Assembly (NCBI RefSeq): GCF_000150275.1
Contig: NW_002060943.1
Location: 7,696,066 to 7,760,065, forward strand
Origin: Trichoplax adhaerens
Taxonomy: Eukaryota; Placozoa; Uniplacotomia; Trichoplacea; Trichoplacidae
Length of the DNA stretch: 64,000 bases
Direction of reading: 5' to 3'
Shown here: positions 49,022 to 61,600 of the stretch, piece by piece
Position numbering within the stretch: position 1 is the stretch's first letter
Layout: the number at the start of each line of letters is the position of its first letter
Translations under genes and position numbers: made by a program
The notes under the pieces: generated by a model
Seen by the model: the letters and a program-made list of their open reading frames with translations, nothing else
The model's database searches: none
Told to the model about the DNA's origin: nothing

Positions 49022-52000
49022 TTACCTTTTTTTCTTCAAACCTTTTAACCTGGATGTAGAATTTTTAACAAAACCTTTCTTCCTTCTTAGAAATGCATCC
49101 TGTAAAGTAACTTCTTTTGCGTTAGTGTCTCCCTCTTCGTGGCTACTGGGCTCAGAGGTGGCATCCCAGGGTGTATCTTTTTCTTGTAAAAATTTCCGAA
49201 AAGGCTGCATATCATTATATTCGTTTAACATGATACTATAATCAGCATCATCAACTTCATTCGTTGTGAACTCAGTGTTGTTATTTTCCGCATGTTCATA
49301 TTCCAGATGTTGAGTCTGCTTTGCAGGTTCGCTTTCTTCACCAGGCCAATCGCCATAAATTATCAATGGTCGCTCTTCTAAATTCTCATTTTTAGCTAAC
49401 AGCGTACTGCTTGATTCGTCTGTATGTACATCAGAGCTATAATTGTTCTTAGAATTATTTGACAATACTTTTGCAGTAGATCCTTCAGCAGTTTGATTGT
49501 CTTCTACCATTTTTGTAGTATTTGTTGAAATAGCATTGCGACTTACATTTGTGTCAGCAGGATCTAGGCTATTTAAAGGGTAGGAGGAAAACACACCGCC
49601 AAATGAAATTTGAATATCAGTCAAAGCGTCTGTATTTAGATTTTCTCGTAGGTGTTTCGTTGACGCATGCTCAGACTCTGAGCTTGGGCTAGTTTCACTT
49701 GACATTGTATAGGAACTAAGTCTTGCTTCTGGCTCAAGTTGTAAATCGGCATTCAAATCCTCTATTTTCTCTGAAAGTTCTTGCAATTGCGGTTGTTGGT
49801 GCTGATTGTCATCTAAAGTGGTACCATTTTCATTGTTGGCATTATAAGCGGATATTATTTGCATTGCTGGTGAAGATAGGTTACCGTCGTTCGATAGTTT
49901 ATTTAAATTATCTATCATTATTTCTTTGTTTTTTATTTTACTATCGTCATCAAGGGCGTCAAGTGAAAAATGACCACCTAAATCAGATTCCTCTTCTTCC
50001 TCTGGAACAGGGGATAACATGAAGCCATAGTTATCGCTAGTGATATCCTGACTTGTACTGGAGGGATTGTGGTGTTTTATGTTTATTTCGTGCCTGTAGG
50101 TAGAATTTAATTCTTCTCCAAGTCTTTGAAGCTGAATTTTATTATCACTATCATTCACATTATTGCGATCCGATAAATTGACGTTGTTATAATAATTGGA
50201 TATATTATCATTTGCTAATGGCACAGCAGGATCGAGCAACGGCTCATGTTCATTAACTGCATCTTCGACGATAAATTCATCAAACCATGCTTTCGATGAG
50301 TCTGTCTGTTTTTTGCTTTCAACATCATTTCTAAGGTTGCCATCAGCTACAACATTTTTGTCCCTTAATCCTTTTTCTTGGTTGTACAAAAGGCGCTGAT
50401 GTTCTAGCTGATATTTTAAATCTTCGAGTTCCTTCTTCTCAGTAAATAGCTTAGCTTCTAACTCTGCGATGTTACTCGATCTTGCAGTTACAGAATTATT
50501 CAACGGAATTCGATCGGAACCTAGTATTTTATACCGTCCATTCGTGACGCTGCTATTCAATATACTTTCTTGGTACTGTTTCACTTTGTCACTAGTAATT
50601 ACTAGGCTACTATTTTCTCTTTCAATATCGTTACAAGTAGTATCTGTAACGCTTGAAATAATAGCGCCTCCTATGTCATCTACATCAGAATTCTTCTTTT
50701 GCTCTAATAGCTTCTGTTGTGCCCACTGCCTTTGATCTTCCTTAATATCTGTTTCTACCTGACTGTCAGGTTTATTCGTTTCAAGCAATTTTTCTCGTGC
50801 ATGAAATCTTTGTTGCTGCAAACTGTCGCTTTCATCTTGCGTAATTTGCCTAAGACCAGAAATGATTTCGGAATCTCGCTCTTGTTCTTGCAGCAATTTC
50901 TGTCGTGCCCACAGTTGCTGTTGTTCTTCGATATCTTTCTGTAGTTGCCTTTGCTGCTGTTCCAACGCAAGATTACGAGATTGTATTTCTAAAAGTTTCT
51001 TTTGTAAATCTTCCTGCGCTTGCTCTTGCTTTTCAATAGTCAAGGTACCTGATTCAGGCTTTTTATCTTGCATAGACAGCCTATCAATCTTAATCTTATA
51101 ATCGGACTCAGCTATGAAATAAGAAATTTTAATTTAGCAAGTAAATACGGGTATAGCAAAGTCTCCATGTTTAATTAATCATCATTATTAATCCTTTATC
51201 ATACTTTTGTCATCTTCAGTAGACTCTTCAATACCCTCTTCGGCGTCGTCAGCACTTCCAGTAATGACTGCAGCGTCTCTTTTGATTTCATTAAGCCTTT
51301 CAGTTTCTTCGGTGATTTCAGTTTTTGGTTTACTAGGGTATACTGGTGAGGAGTGTGTGTTTTCATTCTCAGGATCTGTGTTTCTAGATATATTTCTACA
51401 GTACATAGTAAGTAACGTTATTTATCAAAATAAATTTTTTCACTTACTCTAACTTTTACACCAAAATCCTTTACATTATATCATAATATCGATTAATAAG
51501 TAAGCTATAAGTTGCAGGTTACGTAACAAACTCTTAACGTGCCTATTTTGAATATTTTCCGATGGGATATTTTCCGTTGACTTTGCTATAGTAAGTTCAA
51601 AGTTGTTAAAATTAAAATCGAAACGTAAATTAGCGCGATAATTATACGCTACAGTTGAGAATAATTTTACATTTAATAATAATGATAATAATCTAGCGTA
51701 AATTTTTTCCGAAAACAACTTGCAGCAGTTGATTATATTATATTAATGTGTATAGCTTACTCTTGGAGTCGATACTGCTTAGTGATTCTCTTTGAAGACG
51801 AATTTTTTCTAGTAGCTTTTTCATTGGATCGGTTTGATCCACTATCAAGAAACGAAGTAAAAACTTAATTATTAATGCTGTTAAAACTGTCGCGGTAACA
51901 ATTATAAATTATTTTGGCTTCTGATACAGAGCTAAGTTTAATTATCGTACGCCACATTACGCAAATATTTTATAAACTAAATTACACTTCACACACTTTC

Positions 52001-55000
52001 AGTATTTTCCTTCAAGTCACACATCTCGTTCTCATTGATTTCTTGTGTATCCTCACTATCCTGCCTAGAACAGCCTGAATTATCATTTTGCTGTAAAACA
52101 TTAAAACAATACAAAAATGATCTGGTTGAGAATAGTTTCTCCACTTACAAGTCTGCTGTTAGTGATACGATTATAATTATAAATTAACAACTGCATTTTA
52201 GCTAAAATTAAATGCCACACATTAATACCTGTAAGTCATTTTCAACGTGTTCTTTATCTAAGGTAAAAGAAAAGAGAATTTTTTTTTATTGTTTAAAGCA
52301 ACGCTGTTTGCGATTGATAAACTTTTTATTGCATTGAGACAAATTGATACCTACCAAGATTCTCACTGATTGAAGAATCAGACTTAAATTTCGATAGTAA
52401 GCGATCGTCTCCTAAATCTACGAATAATTTTGCCACTGGTTAACAAAAGATATGGTATACTAACAGCTAATAGTCCGTAACAAGAGTGTTTAATTACCAA
52501 TGTCTGCAGAAAACAGATCTTCAAATTGCTCTTCTAATTTTGCTTGCTTATCTGCATCATCTTCAATCTTATGATTTAAAGGTTGAAATATATTGACCTA
52601 TAATGATAAATTACGGAAAGTATCATCCTGTACATAGACTATTATATAACAGTTATATTCGAGAATATACATATTAACATGCTTACAGGTAAATTCGAGA
52701 CAGCATTTTGTCTTCTTTGTCTATCCAAGAGATCATATTCTTGCAGCTCTGATATTAGGTCGTCGTAATCCTAGCCATACAAGTAGATTTTAAACGGCTA
52801 TACGTAATGTAGCTTTATCATGATTTTTATCATATGTCATTCCTCATTGTACCTGCTGTAAAAGTACTTTCGTTCTAGCACTATGATATCGCAGTCGTGC
52901 TTTCTCATTGTATTCGTGTCGAGCTTTCTCTTTTTCCTAAATTTACAAATACACATATGATTGAAAATATTTCTTGGGAGACAGCATATAGTAATTTTAA
53001 ATAAATCGTACTTTCTTTAGGAGCTCCATTCGTGTACTTTCCAGTTCAGCAGCACGCATTGCATTTTCCTAAGTGGCCATTAGTAAAAATCAATTCGTTA
53101 ACTTGGGACAATGTCTTTTTAGTATATACCCATATCTATATCGATCGAAATAGTTCTTATGGTGTACCTGGTCAGGGTTAAATGTTTCTCTTTCAATGTA
53201 ACGTTCAGGCAGATGATAACGTGTTGAGGCATAGCCCTGTACGTTAGTCAATTGTACACTGTTTCCTAAGCAAAAGAACCTGTTTGATTAAAACTTCAAA
53301 ATAGATGTAATAAGTCTGTAATTATGGGTAAAATTAATTACCTTTAGAGTGTGCAGTCAGATTCTAGATGCGAAACAATTCAGAGTCAGTGCATGCAGTA
53401 TAAAGATTAATAGAATGGCAATTACGAGTACGTTAAGGTGATGTTCAAATAGTACCCATACTGATTAAATATATATTACGTATATACGAAAATATGGCAT
53501 ACCAAAATTAGCTCAGACGTAGCAGGCTCTATCTTTTTCATCGAATCAGCCAGTTGACGCTGCTTTTCAACGATTCCTTTTCTAAAAGGTTTTAAAATTT
53601 TTACGGTTGTAAGTATCAACCGGTAATGGAATCATAAAATTTTTGAACATTTTATTTTTCATACATACTTGGCTTCAGAACGTCGAGATTCTTCTTCTGC
53701 AGTAGATGTTTTAATTTCTTGTATCTAATCGCAATTATTGTATGAACGATACATTTAATATAAAGCCTTTCTGGCAGGGATAGTAAAAATTTGCTCTTGA
53801 ATTACCTGTTGAAGCGCTTTTTTGTGCCTAATTAATGCCCTATATTGTATGTTAATAACGCATTTGGGGTATATTAGGTAAAAAGTAATTTATCGCCATA
53901 AAAGATTGAATTACGTATCAGAGAAAGCAGTATATCTTGACTTTAAGACTGATTGTCATACCGAGCCTTTGCATCAGATGAAACTTGCTTCGGTTCAGCT
54001 GTTACCACCTAATTTAATAAAATCTATGTTAGCAAAGCATTTAATTCACTACATAAATTATACTATTCTTGATGTTAAAAATTTGTTTTTGTAATTTCGT
54101 GACATTAGAAAAAAATGGATATGTAATGAGGATTAATATATACGGCTGCATAACATACGTAGTATAGCATATTGTCAGCAATTCTTTAATGTCTGTTAGT
54201 ATAATAGCTAAGCATAAAAGTAACTTATCAATTATCGAGCGTTTTACCTGAGTAGCCATGTTATGTCCATGACCTACGTTACTTAAACTATTTTGATATG
54301 TACGCTTTATTATATGTAGTTTCACGTCTTGTTCTTTCTGATATTTGGCCTAGAAATCAGTAGTAATGCCAAGACAACGTTAAGACATCATTTTTGCAAG
54401 ATATTTCTTATTAAATATTCTGTACACAGTATTGCGATAGAGCAGAAGTCACATGAAGTGATCCTAAATCTAAATATAATTGCAGCTTTGTCATCACTGT
54501 GTAGAGGCCTTCAAATTGTATAATATATACTGGCACAATCCGCAGTTATCTTTAGCAAAGTGTATAGCAAAAAGAAAAATACTACCTGTACTAGAAATCG
54601 ACTGCAGTATTACAGTTTTACTAAAAGGTATTTCGGTGCAAAAATGCAGTCATTAGTGGAAAAGAATAGTAAGCCAATTTTTAAGCTATTAAGGAGATAT
54701 TTTAAATTTTTGCTTACTTGTAAAATTTATTACTAATCCTGTCGGTAATACCACTAGCTAATACTGTAGATTAACATTGAACAGTCTGCCTGTATACTTT
54801 CATTACAGTACTGTACTGTATAATATATATCGTATACTCGTAGTTTAGCAAAAGTACAGTTCAGTAAGTGGATAATGTAATCGTAGCGCATTTATTAGTA
54901 GTATCTCGTAAAAGATGGTATAAAATTGTCGAGAAATACAATGCATTATTGCAAGTATGATACTATAAATACGCTATTAATGAAGTAACCTGTATATGTT

Positions 55001-55756
55001 TTGTTATCAGTTCAATTTCATTATCACGCCGTTCTTGAAACTTTTTTCTTAACTGAGAAGCAATTCTTTTCTCTTGTTGGCGTACCTAAAATGAATCCTA
55101 GTTAGCAATGCCGTCATGATGAAACGGAGACACTATGTAATATCAATGATTCGATGTGAGAGGCGGTATAACAACTGTAAAGTAGTTTTCCTTCATGTCA
55201 TTATGAAATTAGATTGATCTGTAAACTACATGAAAAGAGAATCAATCCGGTTTAGCTGTTGTCTAATTAGATAGAGCGGCAACCGTTTTGCCATTATGGA
55301 GATTCTACGCAATTTGGTTGCATTTGGTGATTGATTGAAAATGATACACCTACGTATCCTGTAGTAAGTCGTACCTGAATTAAGCGTAGTTTTCGTCTTC
55401 GCTCCCGTTCGGCTTTTTGGTGTTCAGCCTAGTCAATAGGATTATAATTAATAAGCAATTGAGTTATTTATGTTGATTAGCTATGAATGTCAATTTGTCT
55501 TGGAATACAGTAATACCATTACTACAGTATAGACGTCAGCGCAAATTGTACAGTATTATTGTATTTTTTTTTTGAAGGCAATTTCGAATACTACTACTAC
55601 AGATTGACAATGATAAGACAATCCTCCATATAGGATATTTCTGAATGAATAAGTTAAGACATAAACAAGTTTAAATATCCATGGAGTACTCTTACAGCCT
55701 AATTGATAGCTTACCTCTTGAATATGATTGATATATTTCTCATTGGATTTGGTCAT
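49022..55756 (-). CDS. CEP295: CEP295/Ana1-like centriolar coiled-coil protein
   Basis: Predicted centriole-to-centrosome conversion protein; at least 1145 residues, 19 exons. Exons from the start: 55715-55756, 55375-55428, 54990-55085, 54248-54349, 53962-54008, 53806-53827, 53669-53724, 53503-53581, 53168-53236, 53012-53068, 52853-52936, 52687-52770, 52498-52597, 52355-52435, 52229-52257, 51997-52090, 51761-51841, 51205-51375, 49022-51111. Phase is consistent throughout; for exon 18 this required the acceptor at 51376. Evidence for the family: N-terminal RERRRKLRLIQVRQQEK after a NE(K)-type segment, Arg/Lys-rich helices, a middle KKLLEKIRLQRESL block matching the CEP295 KLLxKIRxQ region, a Gln/Glu coiled coil in the last exon, and a C-terminal ALMS-type motif (LQDAFLRRKKGFV, SRLKGLK). 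Start ATG at 55756 gives MTKSNEKYINHIQE. The final TAA overlaps a good splice donor (AG|GTAAAC), so the ALMS domain may continue in exons I cannot identify. Vertebrate CEP295 is much longer. Confidence 0.75.
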
Positions 55757-56009
55757 GTTGTCATCAATACCAAATAGCGTCCAACCAATGTCAGATCCTG
55801 TACAACATTCTAATTGTAGGTATTCTGCCCAATGATCGGGTTCAGAAAAGCTGCAGTAACCAAATTTCAACTTTATCAGCCAATACTTGATAAAACCGAA
55901 GATATTTAAGATGATGGCGAGGTACTAGTATATCAAAATTCAATGAGATGTGCAATTTGACTAAATTGAGAGAGAAAACTTTCAGTGAAATTTTTGGCAA
56001 TGTTTTCAG

Positions 56010-57590
56010 CTTTACAGTATAGTACAGTGTACAAGGATACTCAGTAGTACAGTACTGTACTGTGGCGCAGCTGTAACGGATTGACGGCACTGTACTGAGT
56101 CTACTGTATAGAATTTTTTAAAATTGCCCGCGCTGCTAACCGCTTCAGCCCTAAAAGTAACTCATACAGTATCATGTCATGGTCTTCTTGCAGTCTGCAC
56201 AGTGTACAGTGTACAGTACTGTGGGTTGAGTTAGTACCGTACTGTACACATACAATGTACTGTACTGTACTGTACAGTGTACAGTACTGTAGAGTACAGA
56301 CTCACCATTGAAAGTTCGTACAGTACTGTACAGTACTGTACACTGTACTGTACAGTACAGACAGTACTGTATTGGAGTCTCTCAATTACTGTAGCAAACT
56401 GTACTCAGAACTGCAAGGGTTAGACTCAGTGTTAGTTCATATTGTATGTTACGGGTTGTTTATTACAGTACTTTGCGCTATTTTACAAGCTACAGTTTAA
56501 AGCGTACAGTACAATTGAAGATACATGTGTGTACTGTATGGTGATAAAGGACTCATTGGTGTACAGTAGATGAATTTACTTTTGCAGTGTTTCATTTGTT
56601 AAAGAGAATTCAAAACTTTGTTCTGTGTAGAATGAGATACAAAATTTTTAGACACTTTAGTGGAGCTTTGACTTTTCCATATCCCACTCACCCACCCTTG
56701 AAACGAGCAGCGCGGGGGTATTTATACTGTACTGTACTCAGTAGACCTGTCAGAGGTTCGGTTCGGTTCTACAGTACTACAATACAGTACAGTACTGTAG
56801 TAAAAGTACTGTACGCTACAGTACTTTTGTACAGCATACAGTACTGTACACGGTATAAAGTCACTGAACCTCTGGCATGTCTATCAAATGGTAATACTAT
56901 CTGTTAATTATAAACAAACCCTCACATTATCGTAAACCGTCAGCAAAGCGACGGGAGTTTGCACTAGTACTGATTGAATCAAATGGCGACGAATGGGAAC
57001 TGAAACGGTGCTTATGGACAGTAGATGGGTATTTGTACTGAACCGGTTACGAAAATGGTTAACCGATTAGTTCAATAGTGAACTGGTCCTATGTTTGGAT
57101 GCAGTGAATTATTTTACTCATTACACTGTACCAAGTCCGATATGAAGTGGTATTGTCTATAGTATATTCAACTCTGAGGTCTAGTGTGCAGTACTGTACA
57201 GCAAGATTCACTTCGGTGGCACTAAGGAAAATAAACTGTGTATGCCGAATGAAGCCCAAAGTACGGACATCCTTCTACCTGTACATATCGATTTTGAACT
57301 GGAATGTTCACCCATTGCAACTTTCAGTTTTCGACGCCATCTTGTCATCCAAGCTAGTCGTACAGTACATACTGTACAGTACAGTACTTTATTTGGAAAT
57401 TTACAGTGTACAGTACAGGACTGGTCGTAAAAGAAATACTGTACTGTACTGTACAGTACTGTACTGCCTGACCAGTTTTCTACAGTACAGTACTGTACTC
57501 TATCTAGTACAGTATATTATACTGTACTTGTACAGTACAATATAGTAGAGACCTACTGTACTGTAGTTGACCCCTACAGCGAATGCAGGC
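56010..57590. repeat. Dense strand-switching TACTG/CAGTA palindrome cluster
   Basis: Same repeat class as at 41.06-42.48 kb. Densest at 56195-56365 and 57360-57545. It includes a perfect 24-bp palindrome at 56318-56341 built of GTACAGTACTGTAC units. Several open frames (56587-56907, 57147-57545) cross the cluster and are rich in Tyr, Cys, Thr, Val and Gln, which is simply the translation of the repeat. Confidence 0.88.
56744..56881. mobile_element. 138-bp TA-flanked inverted-repeat element (MITE-like)
   Basis: Left end GACCTGTCAGAGGTTCGGT and right end (reverse complement) GACATGCCAGAGGTTCAGT match at 16 of 19 positions; the element is bounded by TA on both sides (56742-56743 and 56882-56883). 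The inside consists of TACTG/CAGTA palindromes and has no coding capacity. A related left end occurs at 4381. TA duplication and short size fit a non-autonomous Tc1/mariner-type element; this is inferred from two copies only. Confidence 0.6.
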
Positions 57591-58614
57591 GTGCCCTTGA
57601 GGCTTTCTTTCATATTGAATCATAATAGCCGTTTACAGACTGTCTGTACACTACTGTAAATTACAGCTCCATCGATTCCTCCTCCAGCCGGAGCAATCAA
57701 GTTGGCGTAAAACATCGTGGAAAAGATTGAAGTAAAATGACATACTCTGATGATGAGGCTCCAAGGTAATGCAACCAGTATTGCATGATCCGATATTAAT
57801 GCATTTCTTGAACTGAAATACTGGCTGAAGATATTTGGATGCACTCGTATCATGTTAAGCTACATTAAGTGGGGGTCCACTATCGCACAGCAGTGTAAAG
57901 TCAATTTTTAATTTCCAATCATGATCAGCTAAAATTCATAACTTGTTAGCAGTGGAACTACAGTCAAATTTTGTGTACCACTTGTTTTCCATTCTAATTT
58001 TCCTGTTAGTGTACAAATTGAAGCTACATCTAGGGAATAAACTGGTTAGCCGGTTCCTTCACTATCAACTAGGTTATACTCGCACCGAGTTACAAGATGA
58101 AATGTGGACTGAATCAATCATCCATTTTAAAACATTGAATTCACTCTAATCATCTTTATCTTTCCACCATCATTTACTTCCAACTCTTGCATCAATTTAT
58201 ACCGGTGTGGATACAAATCGAGTAGATTGACTAGTCCATACAGTAGGTGTGCCTATCAACATACGCCAGGAAAATTTCATTCATCCAATAGCTATTAATT
58301 ATTATACTCGTATAGGGATAAAATAACAATAATAATAAGCCATCGCTTCGCATATCATAGTAACAAAACAGTCCTACAAATAACACTCGGAAAATTCATC
58401 GTGATATGCAATTTATTATCATAAAGGTACTACTAGACTGATTGAAATGCTGCCTTTTACTACTAGATAGTAAACTCAAGTTAAATTCATCTGGATCATT
58501 TTCATATATACTTCTACTTCTACAGTACATACAATAATTCATATCTATTACCTCTCCATCTCAATACATAGACAACTAATAGTACTGTATATATTTTAAT
58601 GTCATCGTAACTAG

Positions 58615-61600
58615 GCCACAGCTAGCACCCTATGTCAAAGCCAATATTCTATCGAAATTATCCATCTGGTGGGTTTCCAAATTAGTCATCACTGGATATA
58701 AGAAGCCCATTGACGCAAGTGATATTTGGCCATTGCCTGAAGAGGAATTAGTCCAAGCTAATTATGATACATTTGATAAATTATGGAATGAAGAATTAAA
58801 AACGCATGGAAAAGAAAAGGCATCCATAGCAAGGGTCTTCATTATTGCATTTCGCAAACGATTATTGTTGACTTTTCTTCTTTACTGTTTTGTAACCGCT
58901 TTAAGTATTGGTAGTTCGGTAAGTAAAGACTATGTGATATTGCTTAATTCATTATATCCTTTACGTCATAGCTTAATGTTTGCTATTTCTCATTACAAAA
59001 CTTTCGCGTCTACCTTGTGCGTAGGACTGTAAAACGAAAATTCAACTTATCATACTTTATCGTTAATGATGGAATTTTCGATCCCTCGCTCTTTCTACTT
59101 CACGTACTCTACTTGTACTTTTTACTTTACTGTACATGATTACTGTCGCTTCACACTGAGCATATTTATCTTTCAAGCAAATTTATGTTTTCCCCTTATT
59201 TCTATGAAAACAATCATCTTAAAGAGCGCTCTCTCTCTCTCTGTCTGTGTCATAACAGTTGCATACTTTTTTGCCATAACTCGAGCCTGTTACTTCTGTA
59301 GCGCGATACAGTACTAACTATACTGCATAAGCAAATATATCACCAATCATATGCTTAATTCAAGTCCTTATTTACCCCCATTTTCGCTAATTCGTACAGT
59401 GTATATGATATATATTTAAGTTAAAGTCCCAAATGCTGTTCTTATGCATAATAACCAGTTAGTATGTGCAGTATAATAGCTAGTCAAAAGTTTGTATATA
59501 CTCAATTAGTAGTCAATATTATACGCCTTGGATAGTAACCACCCCTAACTAAAGTTGCAAGCTTGAACCGGCTATTATAAAAGTGAAGTATACGAATACA
59601 TTAAACTAATCATTAAGTCCATAGGTGAAATTTAGGCTATTTTTTCATTAATTTTCTTACTCTTTTTCGATCTTTAGCCGGCTAATAAGCACAATAGCCT
59701 ATTTTAATATACTCTACAGTACAGTAATCAACCCTGTAAAAAAAACATTATGACAATCACTATTAGCTTGCTACCAAAAATGATAATTATGCAAAATCCT
59801 GATGATTGTAAACCTCTTCGTAAATAAAAATGATATTTAAGAGTTTAAGCTCAATCATAAGTATAAAAATAATTCTAAGAGTACCATCAAAATTACTATG
59901 ATTTTAGCTTATAGCCTTGGAGCTTATCAGGTTTTCAAGTGACATGGATGCTTTACCAAGCAAAGGATATCTACTGGTAAAAATTATACAAATAATGCTA
60001 TCACATAGCTATTCAAACTATTTGCATATTATGAAATATATTTATTACGGGTTAATCCTGATAATCCTGTATGGTATCAACGTATTTAAAAGTAAAATTA
60101 TACAAATAGTGCTATCTCATAGTTATTCCAATTATCTGCATAACATGAATTATTTTTATACGAGTATTTCCTGACAAACGTATGCAATATCTATATAAGA
60201 GTAAATTATACAAATAGTACTCTTATGATTATTCAAATTATTTGCACATTATGAAATATACTCGTATTTTGCAGACGAATGGTTTCTAATAAGTGTTACA
60301 GCATCCATTCAAGAGTAATAATGCTTGCATTAGTAATAGTATAGGTTGGAGGTATTCCATTCTTACTTATCCTATCCGTTTAAGTAGTAATGAGTTTCTT
60401 GTTCCTGTATAGTAGCCTCCATATACATTAAAAGTACCGCACGATAAGGTTTTAGTAAAGGTATGAAGTTGTATAATAAGGGGAGATAAATATGCTTTAT
60501 TAGGTTATAATTTATTAATAGCATCTTGTAGAATCTGGCCTCGTAGTATTTCGCGTAGATGTATAGTACTATTATTACCGGTATACTGTAAATTTTAATA
60601 GGATACAACTACTTCGGGGTCTTCACTTAGCTATAACGACGCAATTATTTCACAATCTTGCTCAGAAATAAGGTGATGATACATCTTATTATCCTTGCTA
60701 GGCATTCGGTCTGGTTGGTATAGAAATAACTCATAGCGTGTTTTACGGTTTTACATGGTACAGTAGTTACATTACTGGTATAAGAGCTAGATCGATGGCA
60801 TTCGGTTTGGTTTTTCACAAAATTGTACGATTACGAAGCGCTTCTACAAAATCAATGGGAGAAGTAAGTACAGTATAACAATTTCGATGCTATATTCCAT
60901 AATCGCCTTCTATATTTTTTTCTATCGCAGAAACCCGTTGTTGAGAATAAATAGCCTGTTGCATAAGTAGCTAATCATAATTTATTACCGTTTTATTAGT
61001 TAGTGAATATGTGTGCCAACGATGCTCAGCGTGTCTTCCTGTCAATGTTATTTTTTGGAATTAGTATCTGTGGGTTTGTGTTTTTGTTACAAGATTTTAG
61101 CTGCCCTTATTGTCTTCTACAAAGTTATTTTTAACCTTTTAATATTATTTTTAAAAATAACAGCAATACCTATCATTGCGATTGCATTATTCGCCGCAAT
61201 GATATATATTATCGGTCCTGTTTGTCTCGTTGCTGCTGGAGTATTTCTAGTTTCTATGATGTCGACGGTAATGTGTTTTTACTAGCTTGAAAATCTATGA
61301 TTCCTGTAAGTGTAACAAGACATAGCATGTGATACCGGATACGAATATTTTCTTTTACAGATATATTTTGGCAAATACATAAAAAAATTACGTTGTAAAT
61401 CGTTACTCTACGGAGATCAAAGGGTACATCTGAACTATTACAGATTATAATCATACGTATTCCCTTGCTGAGATTGTTTAATTACTATATTATGATCTAT
61501 TATATAAGGCTATGAATGCATGAAATTATATGTTATAACATTTCTCTTCAGGTCTTAAGTTTTTGGTAATAATCTATACTTAAAGTTAAATTATTCATAT

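Larger units (their letters stand above)
55757..58614. other. Divergent intergenic region between CEP295-like and ABCC
   Basis: Upstream of two genes pointing apart. The first 250 bases extend an open frame into the CEP295-like start (FSEPDHWAEYLQLECC...), which could be a 5' exon. 56010-57590 is packed with palindromic TACTG/CAGTA repeats and holds a TA-flanked inverted-repeat element. 57600-58614 is plain AT-rich sequence in which the first exon of the ABCC gene may lie; I could not place it. Confidence 0.55.

Noticed and set aside
49723-51101. Several forward open frames, some Ser/Cys rich
   Set aside because: Antisense shadows of the large CEP295-like last exon.
56587-57545. Forward frames of 62-132 codons rich in YCTVLYSTVQY
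   Set aside because: Translated TACTG/CAGTA repeat; composition is that of the repeat and there is no family match.
61066-61095. A roughly 30-bp micro-intron in the ABCC gene
   Set aside because: An ordinary intron from the donor at 61064 to the acceptor CAG at 61161-61163 keeps phase and joins the two family-matching segments directly.
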